Shown piece by piece: positions 26,691 to 41,265 of a DNA stretch of 64,000 nt (its first letter is position 1; each line of letters begins with the position of its first letter). A program made the translations under genes and the position numbers. The DNA is from Urechis unicinctus (Eukaryota; Annelida; Polychaeta; Xenopneusta; Urechidae): assembly GCA_034190875.2 (NCBI GenBank), contig CM067348.1, positions 30,205,640-30,269,639 of the forward strand, given 5' to 3'. Under the pieces are notes generated by a model. The model saw only the letters and a list, made by a program, of their open reading frames with translations. It ran no database searches and was not told the DNA's origin.

Positions 26691-28340
26691 ACATACGTGG
26701 CACCTAATAATGTTGGCTCGTCGATCTGTAAGCTAAACAAGCTGCATCTGACATTTTCCGAGCTAAAATGCAATCATCGAGCCACGCACCACTGCACCCG
26801 GCACTACGATTACTATGCATTAATCCAGCAGAGCTGTGTTTATTCCGTAAGGATTCCGATGTATATATTGCCGATACGTCAACGTCAACTGCATAGCCAA
26901 TTGAAATAAACTTTTGTGATAAGAGGCCCATCAGTTTCTATGCTGTCAATAAGACGACCGGTAATAGCTCACTGGATTGTAAATGGCGATGTCTGCGGAT
27001 TCGGACGTGATAACCCGTAGTTGCGGGTGACAAAACAAATCATGACAATATCACATCGAGTTTTTGTTAGATCAGCCAATAAGCATGATGATGTCAGAGC
27101 ATATCAATGCAATTGTAGCATGCCTGACAATTTCGTTGATGTCAGCGTTACTCGTTCTGTTACCAACACAATACCATGTTAAATTAAGCTTACTAGAAGG
27201 AATTAATAGCAATACGGGCTGCTCCCAGCTACTGCTGGATGACACATCATTACAGCCCAAGGAGCAATGAGAGCCTTATCTGTTTTTGCCCATACACTTT
27301 GAAATACAACGCTCATGCCTACCAAACAATGTTGCAACGAAACTATCCCCCAAAGCATTTGCAAGGTATTTTCTTAATCCCATTTGCCAAAACTCTTAGC
27401 GTTCAATCTAGGCACTATTTAAGACAACTGATGATATATTAGGCTTCAGAGAGTTTCTATTAGTTTGCGGGTATGAGAATAAGTATTTTCTGGCTTTCTG
27501 TAAGAAACAAAAATGTTCTGACTCGGAAAACCTATCAAGGGTGTGTCCATCAATAATTATCAGTGATTGCTCGCGATGTTAGCAGGTACAAATTAACATA
27601 GTCTGGTCAAATACTTTGTCTGGAATACTGCATGATGAAGTTCACCATTCATGACTGCTTGGCGAATGGAGACCAAGCCACTGTCAAACGGCACGATCAA
27701 CGACGATGCCTGTAAGCGACATGCATGGAGGCAATGACAGTTAAGGACACCTGTGTCCTTGAAGGACACTTCAAAGTGTCAGTCAAAAGCATCGTTGCCG
27801 TTTCTGTACATTTGTTTTCATACTCGCGTGGACAACTATATAGGTGGCTTAAAACGCATAGATGAACTTCCATCGGCCTTTCCTGTATTTCCATGGGATG
27901 TTCAACTGAGACCAGCATTGATTGCTGTGATGTAATGACAATAGAAGTATTAATTCTGATCGCACACTTAACCTAGTGCAAGTGCTTATGGCAATACGTT
28001 TTAATCTGAGAGCAATATTCTACACACTGAATTTTATAGTCATTGCCCGATTCCATGCCGTCAGCACCGGCATTGATTGACATGGTAGACTACAATAGTG
28101 ATTAGCAAGACATGAATACTCTGTTGTTAACGCCTTCATATATATGTTGGTGGAACACGGGTAGTTGACTCACCTTCACGCTACTTGTGATTGTATCGTA
28201 GTTGGATTGGATTCCAAATGATCAGTGGTCTTCATAAATGTAAACAAGGTGTGTGATCTGCCGGCGATAGTCTAGCTCTCTGTTGACCACGTCTACATCA
28301 CTAGATGTAACATCTTGCTTATCTCCTCAATGGCCTAATT
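26690..28340 (+). repeat. REP-L module lacking the LINE core
   Basis: This copy runs from the TTTTCCGAGCTAAAATGCAA stretch (near 26754) through GACGACCGGTAATAGCTCAC (near 26953) and GTCTGGAATACTGCATGA (near 27619) to GTTGACCACGTCTACATCAC (near 28282). That last stretch starts the region of the LINE remnant in other copies. The reverse transcriptase blocks, the downstream part and the microsatellite are deleted, and REP-F resumes at about 28340. Confidence 0.7.
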
Positions 28341-30300
28341 GTACGATTATTGACCCGTGCAGGGACCAACGGTCATGCTTCATAGTTTCGCTTGTAGCCG
28401 GCTGGGGCACTTAGCTAAAAAGGTCAAGGATCAAGTCCCATTTTGAAACGATTAAAAACGATCACAAAATGTAAAAACAGAAGCCTAGTTGATGATACCA
28501 TGCATTTGTATTCAGGCTCAAGTTAACAAACATCTATGTCTTAAAAACTCATTAATTGAATAACATCTGAATAATTGCCAAAAGCGTATATGTCATTACG
28601 GCTATACGCTCTCCACGGGGTATCAGGCGATGTGGCTCTCTAATGTGGAATAATCCGCTCCTTGGTATCTCTGAGGGTGTTTAACGTTGACTTCCCAAAA
28701 CGCTAACTAATGAGTCGCATAAGACGTCTTTCCCTTGATTCCGCGTGATATAATAACGACACCTGAGTGAATACCCATCATGCTGTTAAGCATAATACAA
28801 ACAATTATGGTAATATGTGGCTAACTTTATGAAATCTACCTACCGACCTTCAACTATTTAAGTGGTTCGAGGCCGCTTCGTCATTGATTAACATGGAACC
28901 CGACAGACATTATCGCGCTCATATTTTAAGACGATTGTTTTCAAATTCCCTATTAAGTTTATGGCAATGCATTTGTGGATCGTACGCCGAGGAACCAAGC
29001 CAGTCTAACGCCCTGTGGAATGCTCCCAGAGTGCAACGTCATATAATACCCTAATAATGGGCCATTTAAATACACGTTCAGCTGCGAAAGCAGATAGAGC
29101 AGCTTTTCTCAGCTTCATCCCCACGTGGTGCTGAGACACGAACATTAAAAACTCTAGCGAAGTGTGCTAGCCAGCGGGTTAACTTTGCTTCTGCCGGATT
29201 AGCGTTATATGCAACGTCGAGACCTATCAAATCGCCGAAATTCTCATTCTTCTATATTATTTATGCTGGCATAAGTACGCTAATAAATGTCAATCGTTCA
29301 TGGCATGTTCGGAGCAGAGATGCGCGATTGCATCAACGCTGTAACAGAACCTTGGCGAGGTATAATTGGTTACCACCATGGACTTATTTTGAAATTGGCT
29401 GAAGGAGCAGTTGTTGCAATATGTTAGTCATCAGCAGTTCTGATTATGGACCTAATCAATGAAGATCAAGATAACATGAGTAGGTAATCCTCTCTTCCCT
29501 CTAACTAATCCCTTAGAAACGACGTGCTGTTAACTGCATTATCGATTCAGCCCTAACCGCTGATGTTTCTGATCCACACCAGTTTGTCACCAAAAGCCTA
29601 TAGGCAGGCTATCACAAATAGTGCTGCTCTCCCGACAAACAGCATCCCCTACTTTACCACAGACGTATGCAACATTCCGATCACCATATTCCACATATTG
29701 TGATTTAGACGGAATCACAAGAGTTAATGTGAACGTATTAAGATACACATCATATCATTTTCAACATACTTTCGCCTCCCTAGTAACCTTTATTAATTAT
29801 AAAGCATAAAACCCCCTATGCCGCCAAGATAAATAGAGATATATTTTATTGTTGCGTCCTAAGAATAAGATATCTCGTAAAAGGTTTACTGCTGTCATTA
29901 CAATGATAGATATTCCAGTGTTTATGTTCCAATTTATGATATTTATGATATTTTATGGCACATATGGCATGAGTTGCCCCTAATAATGATGACGCGTTGA
30001 TCTAAAAGCTCAACAAGCTGTGTCTGACTTTTTCGAGCTATAATGCAATCATCATGCCACAAGCCACTACAACCGACACACCAATTTTAATGGATTAATC
30101 CCGAGGGGCCGTGTTTATTCCGTACAGCCGCCGATATAAATATTGCTAGTATGTCAGTATCAACGGTAATGCCCATTGAAATATATTTTATGATAAGGCC
30201 CATCAGCATCGGTGTGATAAATTAAACTATCTAGATTACCGACCATGGCTAACTGAATGGCAAATGGTGTAGTCTGATGAATTCCATTTTACACGTTATT
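28340..30300 (+). repeat. REP-F module, full copy
   Basis: This parallels 20610-22340 and 41420-42640 and is inverse to 32790-34470. Markers are GGATCGTACGCCGAGGAACC (near 28977), TAGTCATCAGCAGTTCTGAT (near 29426) and the ATTTAGACGGAATCACAAGA stretch near 29703. Frames inside (for example 29621-29809) differ between copies. Confidence 0.72.
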
Positions 30301-32095
30301 GCATCAGCATTTGCTTCCAATCCTATGTGCCCGTATCTTCACAGATACAATCTTACCTTATGATTCATGTGTCATGCTTATGGAACAATTAAAAATGATT
30401 TACACGCAAGGGCTCATGCTTTGTCGACTTCTAGAAGTACACAGCAACCCAGAGAGACACCGTAATCAGGCACTAAACATCTCAATACTTTTTTTTACCC
30501 TAACCGTGGCACCATGCTTTATAACATTACCCCGTCTGCCACTATTGACCCTGTTTGTCTCCCTTGTTTGGAAGACAAGGAACATCCATGGAAGACGCAT
30601 TAATGAGAGACAAATAGTAAGCTTCACCCTGCAAAACTATTAAATTCCATGATTCTGCAAGGGGCATAAATGGAAAAAACGTGAGTATCACGTGGACAAT
30701 ACATTCACTCAATTAGTCATAACGTAACGACTTGTTTGTCGATGATAAGGAGTCTAATAGTTATTGGAGTACAAATACATATATGTCGAAGCAGGGTAAA
30801 TTACGTTTGGATTTGCATGGCTACAGATAATAAACCGTCATAAGTTCTATTATATTTATTTGATGTGTGACGAACTCAAACTTTTCGGTGCTAAATTCTG
30901 CTGGCTACACATTTCCCAGCATCAAGCAGTCCTGGATTCACTTGTAAACCAGTATTGATGCTGCCGTGCACACTAACTCAAAGGTTACCCCACAATAGGT
31001 TTAGACACAGAACCTGTTTGCTGGTATTCTTTCCTATTGCCTTTTTAGGTGCTGTGTAGCACCTTGCAATCCTCCCTTCCTGCTCCAGCCTGTGACAGTT
31101 TGTCGTCATCCCAGATGGACGTTGCCTTACTGACAACCTCCTCTTTCCTTAAGTCTGTGACAGTTGTCTTGTTACACAGATGGCAACATCACTATCAGCC
31201 TCCCTCCGCCCCAATGTTTGACATTTTACCTTCCACGGGATTAAAAACAAAAATAAAACCAAGACCGAAAGGCCCGCGAAAGACGGCAGTGTCTCAAATC
31301 AAGGATCAAAAACGATACTCCAATGAATTAGCCCAACTATTGAAAAACAACTAGAAAAGGAGAAAAGCAGAATGGGAACGGAAAACGATAGCTGGACAAC
31401 AAGCAGCTGAAGAGACAAAGCTGAAAAGGAAGAACAGAAGCAGAAGCAAGGAAAATGAAGAGCTCAAGTAAAAACGCAACGAAAAGCAGATCTTACCAAC
31501 AAAGGGTCTAGGCAACTTCAGCCTGTTACACAATGGTAATAACAAGATACGCTTATAGCAAGAAGTTATATTGGAGATACATAACGCAGAATCTTGTTTC
31601 GGGGTAGCAATATTGTTCATGCACTTTCGTGCATAACAGGCACGGGTTAAGTGAGCGCAATCTGGATGGTGAATCATTGTGGTCTCTCCAATGCTCATAG
31701 GCACAATATTTAAAAATAGGAACTGTATGAGTAGCGTTGAGCGTTTTAATTTCTACAATGATCTCAATGATAGCATTCGCACGGTAAAGAATAAAGTGTA
31801 CAAGAAGAATGTTCTCTACATGCATGGAGTAAAGCAACATGCGTGAAGACATGACAGTAAATATACCACATTGTACTGTGATGTTTGGGAAACTATAGGT
31901 CACTAGTGTCGATGGTCTTATGGGTTACTTGTCATACAAGATCATTTTGATTATGCAGCATCATTGTTTGGGCATTAACTTCGTATATTGCCTCCATAAT
32001 TCAAATGAAGACGATCAACAATTTGTATAGAGCGGCATGAGCACGAGGCAGCTGCTTGGCTGCTGCAGGGAGAGAGTGCAAATAAAGGGTTGCCG
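30300..32095 (+). repeat. REP-T module
   Basis: This is matched by 46430-48370 and 51520-53460. It starts with the GCATCAGCATTTG stretch, also found in REP-X near 22297, and includes a coding fossil at 31060-31540. It ends with the CAGCTGCTTGGCTGC stretch near 32049. The stretch from 31550 to 32000 carries TTGTTCATGCACTTTCGTGC near 31612 and is non-coding as far as I can see. Confidence 0.65.
31060..31540 (+). pseudogene. Second copy of the Ser/Thr-repeat and coiled-coil coding fossil
   Basis: An open plus-strand frame of 101 codons (31049-31354) reads SLSSSQMDVALLTTSSFL, then KPRPKGPRKTAVSQIKDQKR, then ELAQLLKNN before a stop. The coiled-coil wording ERKTIAGQQAAEETKLK follows from 31379. 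It parallels 24213-24750 and the two copies in the 5.1-kb duplication. The stretch between the Ser/Thr part and the coiled coil (basic, PRKTAVSQIKDQ) is more complete here than at 24.4 kb. Function is unknown; no start or upstream block is preserved. Confidence 0.4.
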
Positions 32096-32435
32096 CTTCG
32101 ATAGCAGGTCGATTATGCTAGTCCAGAGGTAATTTGGTCAGTGACTAACAGCTGCAGGTTTCCGGATAACCTATGGAATGTGGACACCTGTGCGTCAGGA
32201 ACAGAAATAAAAGCAAGGTTTCTCAATGTTATATTTAATGTATCTGACAACTTGTCTGTGCCTATAATCTGAATTATATTTCTAGCTTCAGACCGCTGTT
32301 GTAAACTGTGTTATAGTTTTACTTACCAGTTAATAGCCTAGATGATTATTAAGCAGGTACATCTAACAAGAGACGACATGCGCTCAGCCAAGAACATGTG
32401 CCTTAATCGCTTTATAATATTGACAGAAGGCTATA
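32095..32435. other. 340 bases without recognised content
   Basis: This lies between the end of REP-T and an inverted REP-A fragment. In the parallel positions at 48370 and 53465 it is absent: there REP-T passes into inverted REP-A within a few bases. Either this is an insertion or the others share a deletion. No gene or repeat copy is visible. Confidence 0.4.
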
Positions 32436-32780
32436 AGTACCAGATATCCAATAAACATTTCCCTGTGAAACGCGTTATTATGATCCAAGCAGGTACTATA
32501 CTCTAGCATTCTCAGATATATGGTTTATCATGATCTCTTATTCTAGATTAACACCATTCATAGCAAACGGATATGTATTTCAAAAAAAAGCTAATTTGGA
32601 AATCACATAAGTTTGTCTGACTCACGCATTAGTAAAGCTCCCTTAATGAAATAAGGAAACCCGGGCTTCATACATGTACAAATAAAAGCTAATAGGAGAG
32701 AGTCTATCAACGTTAATCTACCCACATCTCCCCCACACACCCCCTACCCCCCCCCCCCCCCCCCGCACACTACATACAAA
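32436..32780 (-). repeat. Inverted REP-A fragment with an (C)18 run
   Basis: This is the inverse of 250-620 and 39730-40090, and parallels 48380-48630. A pure C run lies at 32747-32764; it corresponds to the G-rich stretch near 255 and to expanded C-rich stretches near 48600, 53690 and 63862, so the site is prone to slippage in every copy. Confidence 0.7.
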
Positions 32781-32789
32781 AATTGCCCT

Positions 32790-34470
32790 CATTTTAGGTG
32801 CTTCGTAAGGATAGGTGCATACAAATGTGCCAAACAAATGTGTCATAAATTGACACGTAATCAATTAACAAACATATCCTCGCTATGACCGCAGTAAACG
32901 TTGTGCAACAGGGAAGCGAAAGAAATCTGCAATTTAAATCGAGAGTGTTTAAATACAATCTTGTGATTCCATCAAAATCGATATATATTTTGAAAATATT
33001 GTCACCATACATGTGTTGAAAAAAAAAGTATGGGGAGCAGCAATATTTGTGATGACCTGTCTGTAGGCTTTTGGTGACACACTTGCGTGACTCAGAAGCA
33101 TCAGCGGTTAGGGCTGAATCGATAATGCAGTTAGCAGCACTTCGTTGCTAAGGGACTAGATAGCGGAAAGAAAGGATTATGTGAACTGCTGAGGCATATA
33201 TATTGATAACTACCAAATTTCAACAACTGCTCCTTCAGCCAATTTCATAAATAGGTCAATGGTGGTAACAAGAAATACATCGTCGTGGTTCTGTTACAGC
33301 GTTGATGCATTCGCGAGTCTCTGCTCCTAACATGCCATGAACGATTGGCATTTATTAGCGTACCTATGACAGTAAGCAACATATAGAGTATAGAATAAGG
33401 AGATTTACGGGGGTTAAATACGTCTCGACGTTCCATAGAACGATAATCCGGTTGAAGCAAAGCTAACCCGCTGGTAAGCACACCTCGCGTGAATTTTTAT
33501 TGTACTTATCTCAGCTCCATGTGGCGATGAAGCTGAAAAAAGCTGCTTTATCTGCTTTCGCAGCTGGACGTGTATTCAAATGGCCCATTAGTAGGGTATT
33601 ATATGACGTGGCATTCTGGTCATATTGCCCAGAGCAGTGGACTGGCTAGGTTCCTCATCCGTACGATCGACAAATGCTTTGCCACGAACTAAATAGGTTT
33701 TTCTTCTAAAACATCGCCTTTTGATTTTCAATATAAAATATGAGCGTGAAAATGTCTGCCGGGCTTCATGTTAATTAATGATGAAGCGGCCTTGAACCAT
33801 GTAAACAGTTTAAAGTCGGTAGATAGATTTAATAAGATGAGCCACATATTACCATAATCGCTTGTATTATGCTTAGCAGAATCATGGGTATTTACACATT
33901 ATATCACGTTGATCAGGGGGGAAACGTCTTATGCGACTCATTAGAGTTTTAGGAATTGACCGGTCAACGTTTAACACTCTCAGAGACTCGAAGGAACGTT
34001 TTTTTCCCCATTAGAGAGCCGCAACGCCGCCCCCGTCGAGAGCGGATAGCCATAATGCAATATAGCCTTTGGGAAATTATATAGATGCAATTCAATCAAC
34101 GAGTTTTTAAGACATAGATGTTTGTTAATTTGACCATGAATACAAATGCATTGTATAATCAACTGGGCTTTTATTTTTGCATTTAACATGAACTACAAGG
34201 ACACCGCCGCTGTCATTATGTATGATCGCATTTAATCGTTTCAAAAAGGGACTTGATCCTTGACGTTTGTAGCTAAGTGGCCCAGCCGGCTACTAGGGAA
34301 ACTATGAAACATGACCGGTCAATAATCGTACGGGATTCGACACCATGTTTTAATTTCGAAAGTATAGTCCGTGCTGCGCATATCGTGATGTGCATATCAT
34401 GGAATGATAAACTGCTACCTGTTAGCTAAAAAGAACACACTTATCGCATTGGTAATAGTACGCATATCAT
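32790..34470 (-). repeat. Inverted REP-F module, full copy
   Basis: This is the inverse of 12231-13153 plus the rest of REP-F, and parallels 57060-58310. Markers in plus-strand reading are GATTCCATCAAAATCGATAT (near 32965), GTTCCTCATCCGTACGATCG (near 33651) and GCATTGGTAATAGTACGCAT (near 34446), the last being the segment that touches the microsatellite. Confidence 0.75.
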
Positions 34471-34488
34471 CTTGAATCCTCCCATTAA

Positions 34489-35469
<981 letters not shown>

Positions 35470-35470
<1 letters not shown>

Positions 35471-35935
35471 TCACGTTGTTCACCACAACCATCGCTTTAC
35501 CATCGGACAACGCTCAGTGTACCGCAGTTCACACACCTTGCTTACATTTATTATGACGACAAGCGTCAATGATCAGTATTCATGCCTTGCTAATCATTAT
35601 TGTAGTCTGCCATGTCAATCAATGCCAGTACCGACGGCATGGAACCGGGCAATGACTTTAAAGAGTGTTTAGAATATTGATCTCAGATTAAAACGATTTG
35701 CCATAAACACTTCAACAAAGCTGAAGTGCGCGATCAGTATTAATTCTTGTATTGTCATTACATCACATGCGACCCGTAAAAACTGTTATGAGTCTCAGTA
35801 GTCCCTTTGGGAATTACCGAATGGAAATATATATCTCTCAACATCATTGTTTGTTTCAGTTAAACATGGAGATACAGGAAAAGATACTTTACCTTTGAAC
35901 ATCAATGCGCGTCTGACGCTCTGTGAACAGACTTT
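35470..35935 (-). repeat. Inverted REP-L fragment
   Basis: This is the inverse of 10680-11160 and 43740-44240, including AATGCCAGTACCGACGGCAT near 35621 in plus-strand reading. It ends abruptly at the (TA)n tract that starts at 35948. Confidence 0.65.
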
Positions 35936-35944
35936 TTTGCACCT

Positions 35945-35947
<3 letters not shown>

Positions 35948-35995
<48 letters not shown>

Positions 35996-36118
35996 TAGAT
36001 ATATATATAGTAGATATATATATATATATATATAGATATATATAGATAGATAGATATGTATATATATAAATATATATATATATATTTATATATATATAGA
36101 GATATATATATATATATA

Positions 36119-36200
<82 letters not shown>
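35948..36200. repeat. Interrupted (TA)n tract
   Basis: About 250 bases of TA with scattered GATA, AAATA and GTAG interruptions in the first two-thirds and pure TA in the last 80 bases. The interrupted part looks older than the pure part. It separates an inverted REP-L fragment from a plus-strand REP-R2 copy, so an inversion breakpoint lies in or next to it. Confidence 0.94.
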
Positions 36201-36201
<1 letters not shown>

Positions 36202-36339
36202 AGAGGGACAGTGTGTACAGCGGTATTTATATACATAATGTTGCTTGAATTTCGAATAGCATGAAAGACATCTATGATAAGGTTTAGCATTATGTACTGT
36301 GTTTCAATGGCTTTGCACGACATCATTCAGGCGAATGAT
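36201..36339. other. Short spacer before REP-R2
   Basis: About 140 bases between the (TA)n tract and REP-R2. An ACAGTGTGT stretch near 36208 recalls 3864-3875, just before REP-R2 in the first copy, so this may be the eroded edge of the module. Confidence 0.3.
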
Positions 36340-38940
36340 AGTCTCGTCCGAATAAGCCGAGTTGGTGTTTCGTGTCTTTAGTATCTCACATTTTAAATCA
36401 CCGTCGTACGTTGGAATCTGCAAAGTGCTAATCCGTGTCCATGTACACGCCTTGGTTATCACATAAGTGAGTTACGTGTCTGCTGACACAATATATTACT
36501 TTACTGAAACAGCATTGGTCGCATGAAATAGCTTAGATTTAGTAGAGCGAGGAACTTAGGGGTTTTTGTTTGTTGACTGATCCATTTTGCGGCACCAATC
36601 AAGCCTGCATTTAGTGGTAGACTTAGGAGACTTGCATATGGATGCGGTATAGAATAAATGTAATTGGTCGCGTGCAACAGATCAGCTTCAGTAATTAGGA
36701 TTATAACCCATGGTTTCCCTGTTTGATTGCTTTGGTTGATTAGCAAATCCGTCCTTGTAGGGCCGTTATCATAGGGTGAGGGTCACTTTATACACAGGGA
36801 ACGTGACTACCAACACAACTCGATTTCCCTTTACAATAAAACAAGTCATCACCATGACAATAACATCGTCTGTGCAATTACAAACCCAAGACTCATGGCG
36901 AATGTCCTCTGTTTTACCTTGTAAAGGATTCGAGCTCCTATTGACCAAAATCGTTGTAGAGAACAATTGCAACGATCCCAAATCGCGCATTTGTGGAATT
37001 CATTGAAGATTGCCAAGGTTAGTCTGGGTGAAAATGTTCTGCGGTATCATTGCCGCAAGGATTCTGGTAATATCTCCATTCTAGAAACTAAAATTCAATA
37101 TCGTGCAATTATAAATAATCGATGTTGGCTTGTTGATCTATACTTAATGTAAACCCCATCCACATCCAACGTAACTGAATTACGGTTTGTCACTCAAAAC
37201 GTTTGTCTAAACGCTAAAATTACGTCCCTCGGCCATGAAACATGTTATCCAGCTGTCTAGCTGTGCATACATGGTATAGGCTTTACTGTTGACGCTGTTG
37301 TTGATGAGTTACTACCAACCATTTGGTTATGAGAAACAGTTCAGCTAAAACGCCATTGCAATATGATATTGCCGTCATTATCGTTGTGATATTTTTGTTA
37401 ATTATTTAAGTTGTTAATCTAAATTCAGGGTTTTAGCTGATTCAGCAGTTGGATATTCATCAATTTCTATGTACGCAGCACAGGATATGCTGTGGATGAT
37501 TTCAAAGGAAAATATGGCATTGTTGCTAATTTCACAGCACTCGATGTCCGCTAGCTGCAATTTAGCTCCCTTACCAGGTGCGTTTAAAGCATGCAACAAC
37601 AACGTTGTTTGCACCTGAGGATTCACATCCATTATTTCATAATCAAACCTTTTATTATAACAACCACATGTGCATTGCCTTTATAAATTTAATGGCTCGT
37701 AAACAGCCATATTTTGTTTTGTATGGAGCGCATGCTACATAAAACAATTGGCATCAGCTAATGTCATTTCAGAGAGTCGCAGAGCAATATCATAGCGATA
37801 ATCCTTTTGCTCTCACCACGCGGCTGCTATGGCGTTATGCAACTATGTATGCTTGCTGAGTTAACCAGTCGTTGTCATTGGATAGTTCACAAATGCTCTT
37901 TGCTTCAGTTACGTCTCATAAACAGCCACTCAAGTAATCTTGCAATTGTCATTTGATCATGATTCGGCCCAATCTATTTCAGAGGTGACTCTTGCATCAA
38001 ACATTTATGCTTGAGATCAGATAAGGATGATTAAAAAATACCATTGTCTACCGTGCGACGTGTCTGCTTGCAAAGTCAACACTTGAAAGGTCTTAACATA
38101 TGCGTTAGACAATAGACTAACGCAGTGCTACTTATTTGCCCACTGAAATATGGTGTGTTCTTAAAATAACGCTTTTAAGCACTGTGAATAGGGTTGATTT
38201 GTGGTTAGAGGCCTAAAAGAAAGAACCAAATTGCAATCTTACAAACCATACAGATGGCTAATATGTTTGATAAGAGACACAATTTTTATCAAACGGCATT
38301 AATGTCATAAGGAATATACTACATCTACGATTAATCGTGGATTGTATTTATCGAAAAAAATCGTTTAGTTCCGTTGTTTTTTATACTGATAACATAGCTG
38401 TTAAATAGGTGAAACATTTGGCCAAAAATTAATCTCATCAAATTAAAATATGCCTTACAGCTGTCGGCAAAAGTCGAAGGAGCAACGAAAAAATATGTTA
38501 AAAAAACGTTAAATAGAAACATTTAACCAGCCCTAGAGAGCCTACCATGTAAGATTTTATTGGCATTATACTGCCGGCAATATAAAACAACATCGGCTGT
38601 CCCCTCCTTATGAAATCCATAGTTTGGCTAAATCTATTAACAACTATTCTAGCTAGCAATTTCCCGGGAGGCATCACCAACTTTCCATGGGCATTACAAA
38701 CCACTATATATGCCAACTCAAAGTAATAAATTTTAAGGCCCTTATAGGTGGGATATACGGTGTTTGGGTATGAAGTTTATGTACAATGTTATGGTAACAA
38801 AGTGATACGACCGTTTGTGTTAATGTTGCAGCGCCGCCATACATTGTGTTGCTGTTCTTGACGCTGTGAAACACGGTGGCAGCAGATAAAAAAGTGCGAA
38901 AATTCATATATTTTGGCTATGTAAATCTCCACCCGGTCGT
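36340..38940 (+). repeat. REP-R2 module, third copy
   Basis: This parallels 3890-5900 and 19017-20430. Shared stretches include GTCCGAATAAGCCGAGTTGG at the start, TTTAGCTCCCTTACCAGGTG (37560), ATCAAACGGCATTAATGTCA (near 38288) and GGCAGCAGATAAAAAAGTGC at the end (38877). Minus-strand frames at 36501-36746, 36769-36990 and 37414-37632 partly coincide with frames in the 4-kb copy. Confidence 0.72.
38610..38726 (+). CDS. Short frame with hydrophobic N-terminus (38 codons), REP-R2 copy
   Basis: This is the counterpart of 5783-5887. It begins MKSIVWLNLLTTILAS, then reads NFPGGITNFPW and ends ANSK before TAA at 38724. The first 19 positions align without gaps, with five changes; after that a 12-base difference shifts neither frame but changes the tail. 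TATAAAA lies at 38581, about 23 bases before the ATG. The hydrophobic core is weaker than at 5.8 kb because of two Asn and one Trp. Coding status is uncertain. Confidence 0.22.
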   Translation: MKSIVWLNLLTTILASNFPGGITNFPWALQTTIYANSK

Positions 38941-39440
38941 GCAGGTTGTCATTTTATTGGCGGCTTTAAGTACAATGGTATTCCCATGTATTTTCTGGCG
39001 TGCGTCGTCGATTCAGAATTCATGGCAAACTACTGATCATAATGTCTGCGCCACTTGCTAATATAAGTGCCCCTCCCAATCTCGCACTGGACGAAAATTA
39101 CGTGGAAGAGTAAAAAATAGGGAACAAGATGTTGGATGACTATGTTATCATAACCAAACGTGACCAGTAATCTACAAAATATCAGAGAGCGGTGTTCATT
39201 GATGTTACTGGTTCTGTTAAAGACTGAGAGGATAAAGATGGTGCGGCTGTTGTTTGATGGTACAGGTACTGTAAGAGACTGAGAGGATAAAGATGATGCG
39301 GCTGTTTATTGATGCTACAGGTTATGTTAGAGACTGAGAGAATAAAGATGATGCGGCTGTTCAAGAAAAAAAAACGTTCATAGTAAGTGAACTAACCGAA
39401 ACATTTTAGCTATTTTTAATACGTCTATGTAACGTTGAAG
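38941..39440. other. 500 bases between REP-R2 and REP-A, with a short minisatellite
   Basis: Apart from the 55-bp minisatellite at 39192-39361, no repeat copy was recognised. The plus-strand frame 38876-39061 starts in the REP-R2 edge and is not kept in the 20.4-kb copy. Confidence 0.4.
39192..39361. repeat. 55-bp minisatellite, three units
   Basis: Three head-to-tail units share AGACTGAGAGGATAAAGATG-type wording, with GACTGAG at 39222, 39277 and 39332, giving a period of exactly 55 bases. Units differ by several substitutions. There is no spacer/repeat alternation, so it is not a CRISPR-like array. Confidence 0.9.
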
Positions 39441-41240
39441 CTATGGTGATAACGCCAGATGAGCGTATTCCGAACGCCGTGTTCAACTGGGTAAAATCAC
39501 TCTTAGCGTGGCTTTTGGACGTTCGTTTTATCATTTCAAGGACTCAACCTTTCCTTGTAGATGTAAGAGTCACTTTGGCATTTCTTTCGTCCGCTGGTGA
39601 TGAGCCTATAAAAAAGCTGATTATTCTGCACGGTTTTCCCTCCAGCTCATAGAAGTCTGCTAAGTCCTATTATGCTTACATCCAAGTAGTTTAATGGTTC
39701 AGGCATGGGATATAAAAGATGTATGTGGTGTGGGGGGCGAGATGTGGAGTACAGGGGTTACACGTTTGTCATAGTGGATCAGGGCGGATAAGGTTTATGA
39801 TGTACGTTTTCGAGAGTGATAATATCACTGATGCGAATGGGATACCTTACCATAAGTCGAACAGATTCACGTTGATATACTTTCTTCTCTTAGCTTTCAT
39901 TTGTACATGCATGAAAGCAGAGTTTCCTTATTTCATTTAGGCAACTTTACTAAGGCATTAGTCCAACAAATGTGATTTCAAATACTTATGATTTCGCTGT
40001 GAATGGTGTTGACCCTGAATAAGAGAACACGATCTGCCTATTTATCTGACAATGAGTATAGTACATGATTTGGATCATATTAACGCGTTACAAAGAGAAA
40101 TGTGTACTGGACATCCGATACATATAGCCTTCAGTCGAGATTATAAGGGGATTAAGACGAATGTATGAAAACATTCAATAGGTTGCTTTAATGAGCAATT
40201 AAAGACGTGATTATTATGGCGAGCACGTTCTTTTGTGAAAGAGCACCGCTTGGCTGCGACCAATATATGCAAATCATGTAGAATTTTGTTAGCTCGAAAG
40301 CAATTACCACACCTGATTAACTTAATCTCGCTCTCGTTACCTACTTCGTTCATCTCCATTTTGCAATTATCAGGAATAAACTTACTTGATATATTTTTTT
40401 AGTCGTCGAAATGAAGCACGGGGACGACAGCGGCGACAACTATTTTCCATTGCATGCATATATGAGGCTTCATCTCAATAGCATTCAATTCTAGAAATTC
40501 ACCTCCTCCATCATGGCGCACCATCACAGACTGTAAAAACCGTGAGAAGCTTATTAGTCTCTGTCACTGAATTGTGAAATTCAACGCCTATGCTTCGACG
40601 ACAGAAAAAGGTCGGTGTCTTCCTGACGAGACAAGTATATAAAGGATCCCTGCAGCATGAGTTGGTTTGACACAAAAACACAAGTAAACCTCTCTGAAAT
40701 GTCTAACTTTCCACCGTCGCATCTGCTAGTACTGTCGGTGTGGAATTTAGGCCAACTACATGGACTGCTTACACAAGTTTCAAATTTTTACAGTTTCAGA
40801 GCAGGCTTTATTTTTATATGTAGATATTTACAAAGACAATGCGAGACCCAACATGTACGGTGGTTTCGATGGCCGAAGCGCAAGTCAGTGATGTTCGAAT
40901 ATGCAACAGAAGGCTCTTCAGATAACTTTCATTAGCATTGTTGTTTTTATGTATTAAAACTCGGTGGTGTATACATCAACAGCGAGTTTTAGGCCTCTCG
41001 ATTCTCATGATTGATTTGTGATGCATGTAACGCAGGTTGGTACAACGCATTAATAAAACTCATGTTGGAAGACGTGTGCCAAGACGTTCCACGTTCTAGG
41101 ATAAACGGACAGATGCGACTGCATAAACACAAGATGTTGAAAAACAATGGCAAGTTAGACATGTGCATTTACAACGTGTGCTTATTTCCCCATCCTACAT
41201 CCTTATGACGCACCACCGACTATCCAGTGTCGCCAATTAT
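39440..41240 (+). repeat. REP-A module, full plus-strand copy
   Basis: This is the best parallel of 1-1640. Markers are GCTTACATCCAAGTAG (near 39675), GGCTGCGACCAAT (near 40251) and AAGTCAGTGATGTTCG (near 40883). It ends in a hairpin-forming inverted repeat (41266-41411) and then passes into REP-F. Confidence 0.78.
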
Positions 41241-41265
41241 TACTTTCACAGATAAAACAAAAAAA

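Noticed and set aside
39192-39361. Possible CRISPR-like array
   Set aside because: The 55-bp units are directly adjacent, without spacers, and the DNA is eukaryotic; it is a minisatellite.
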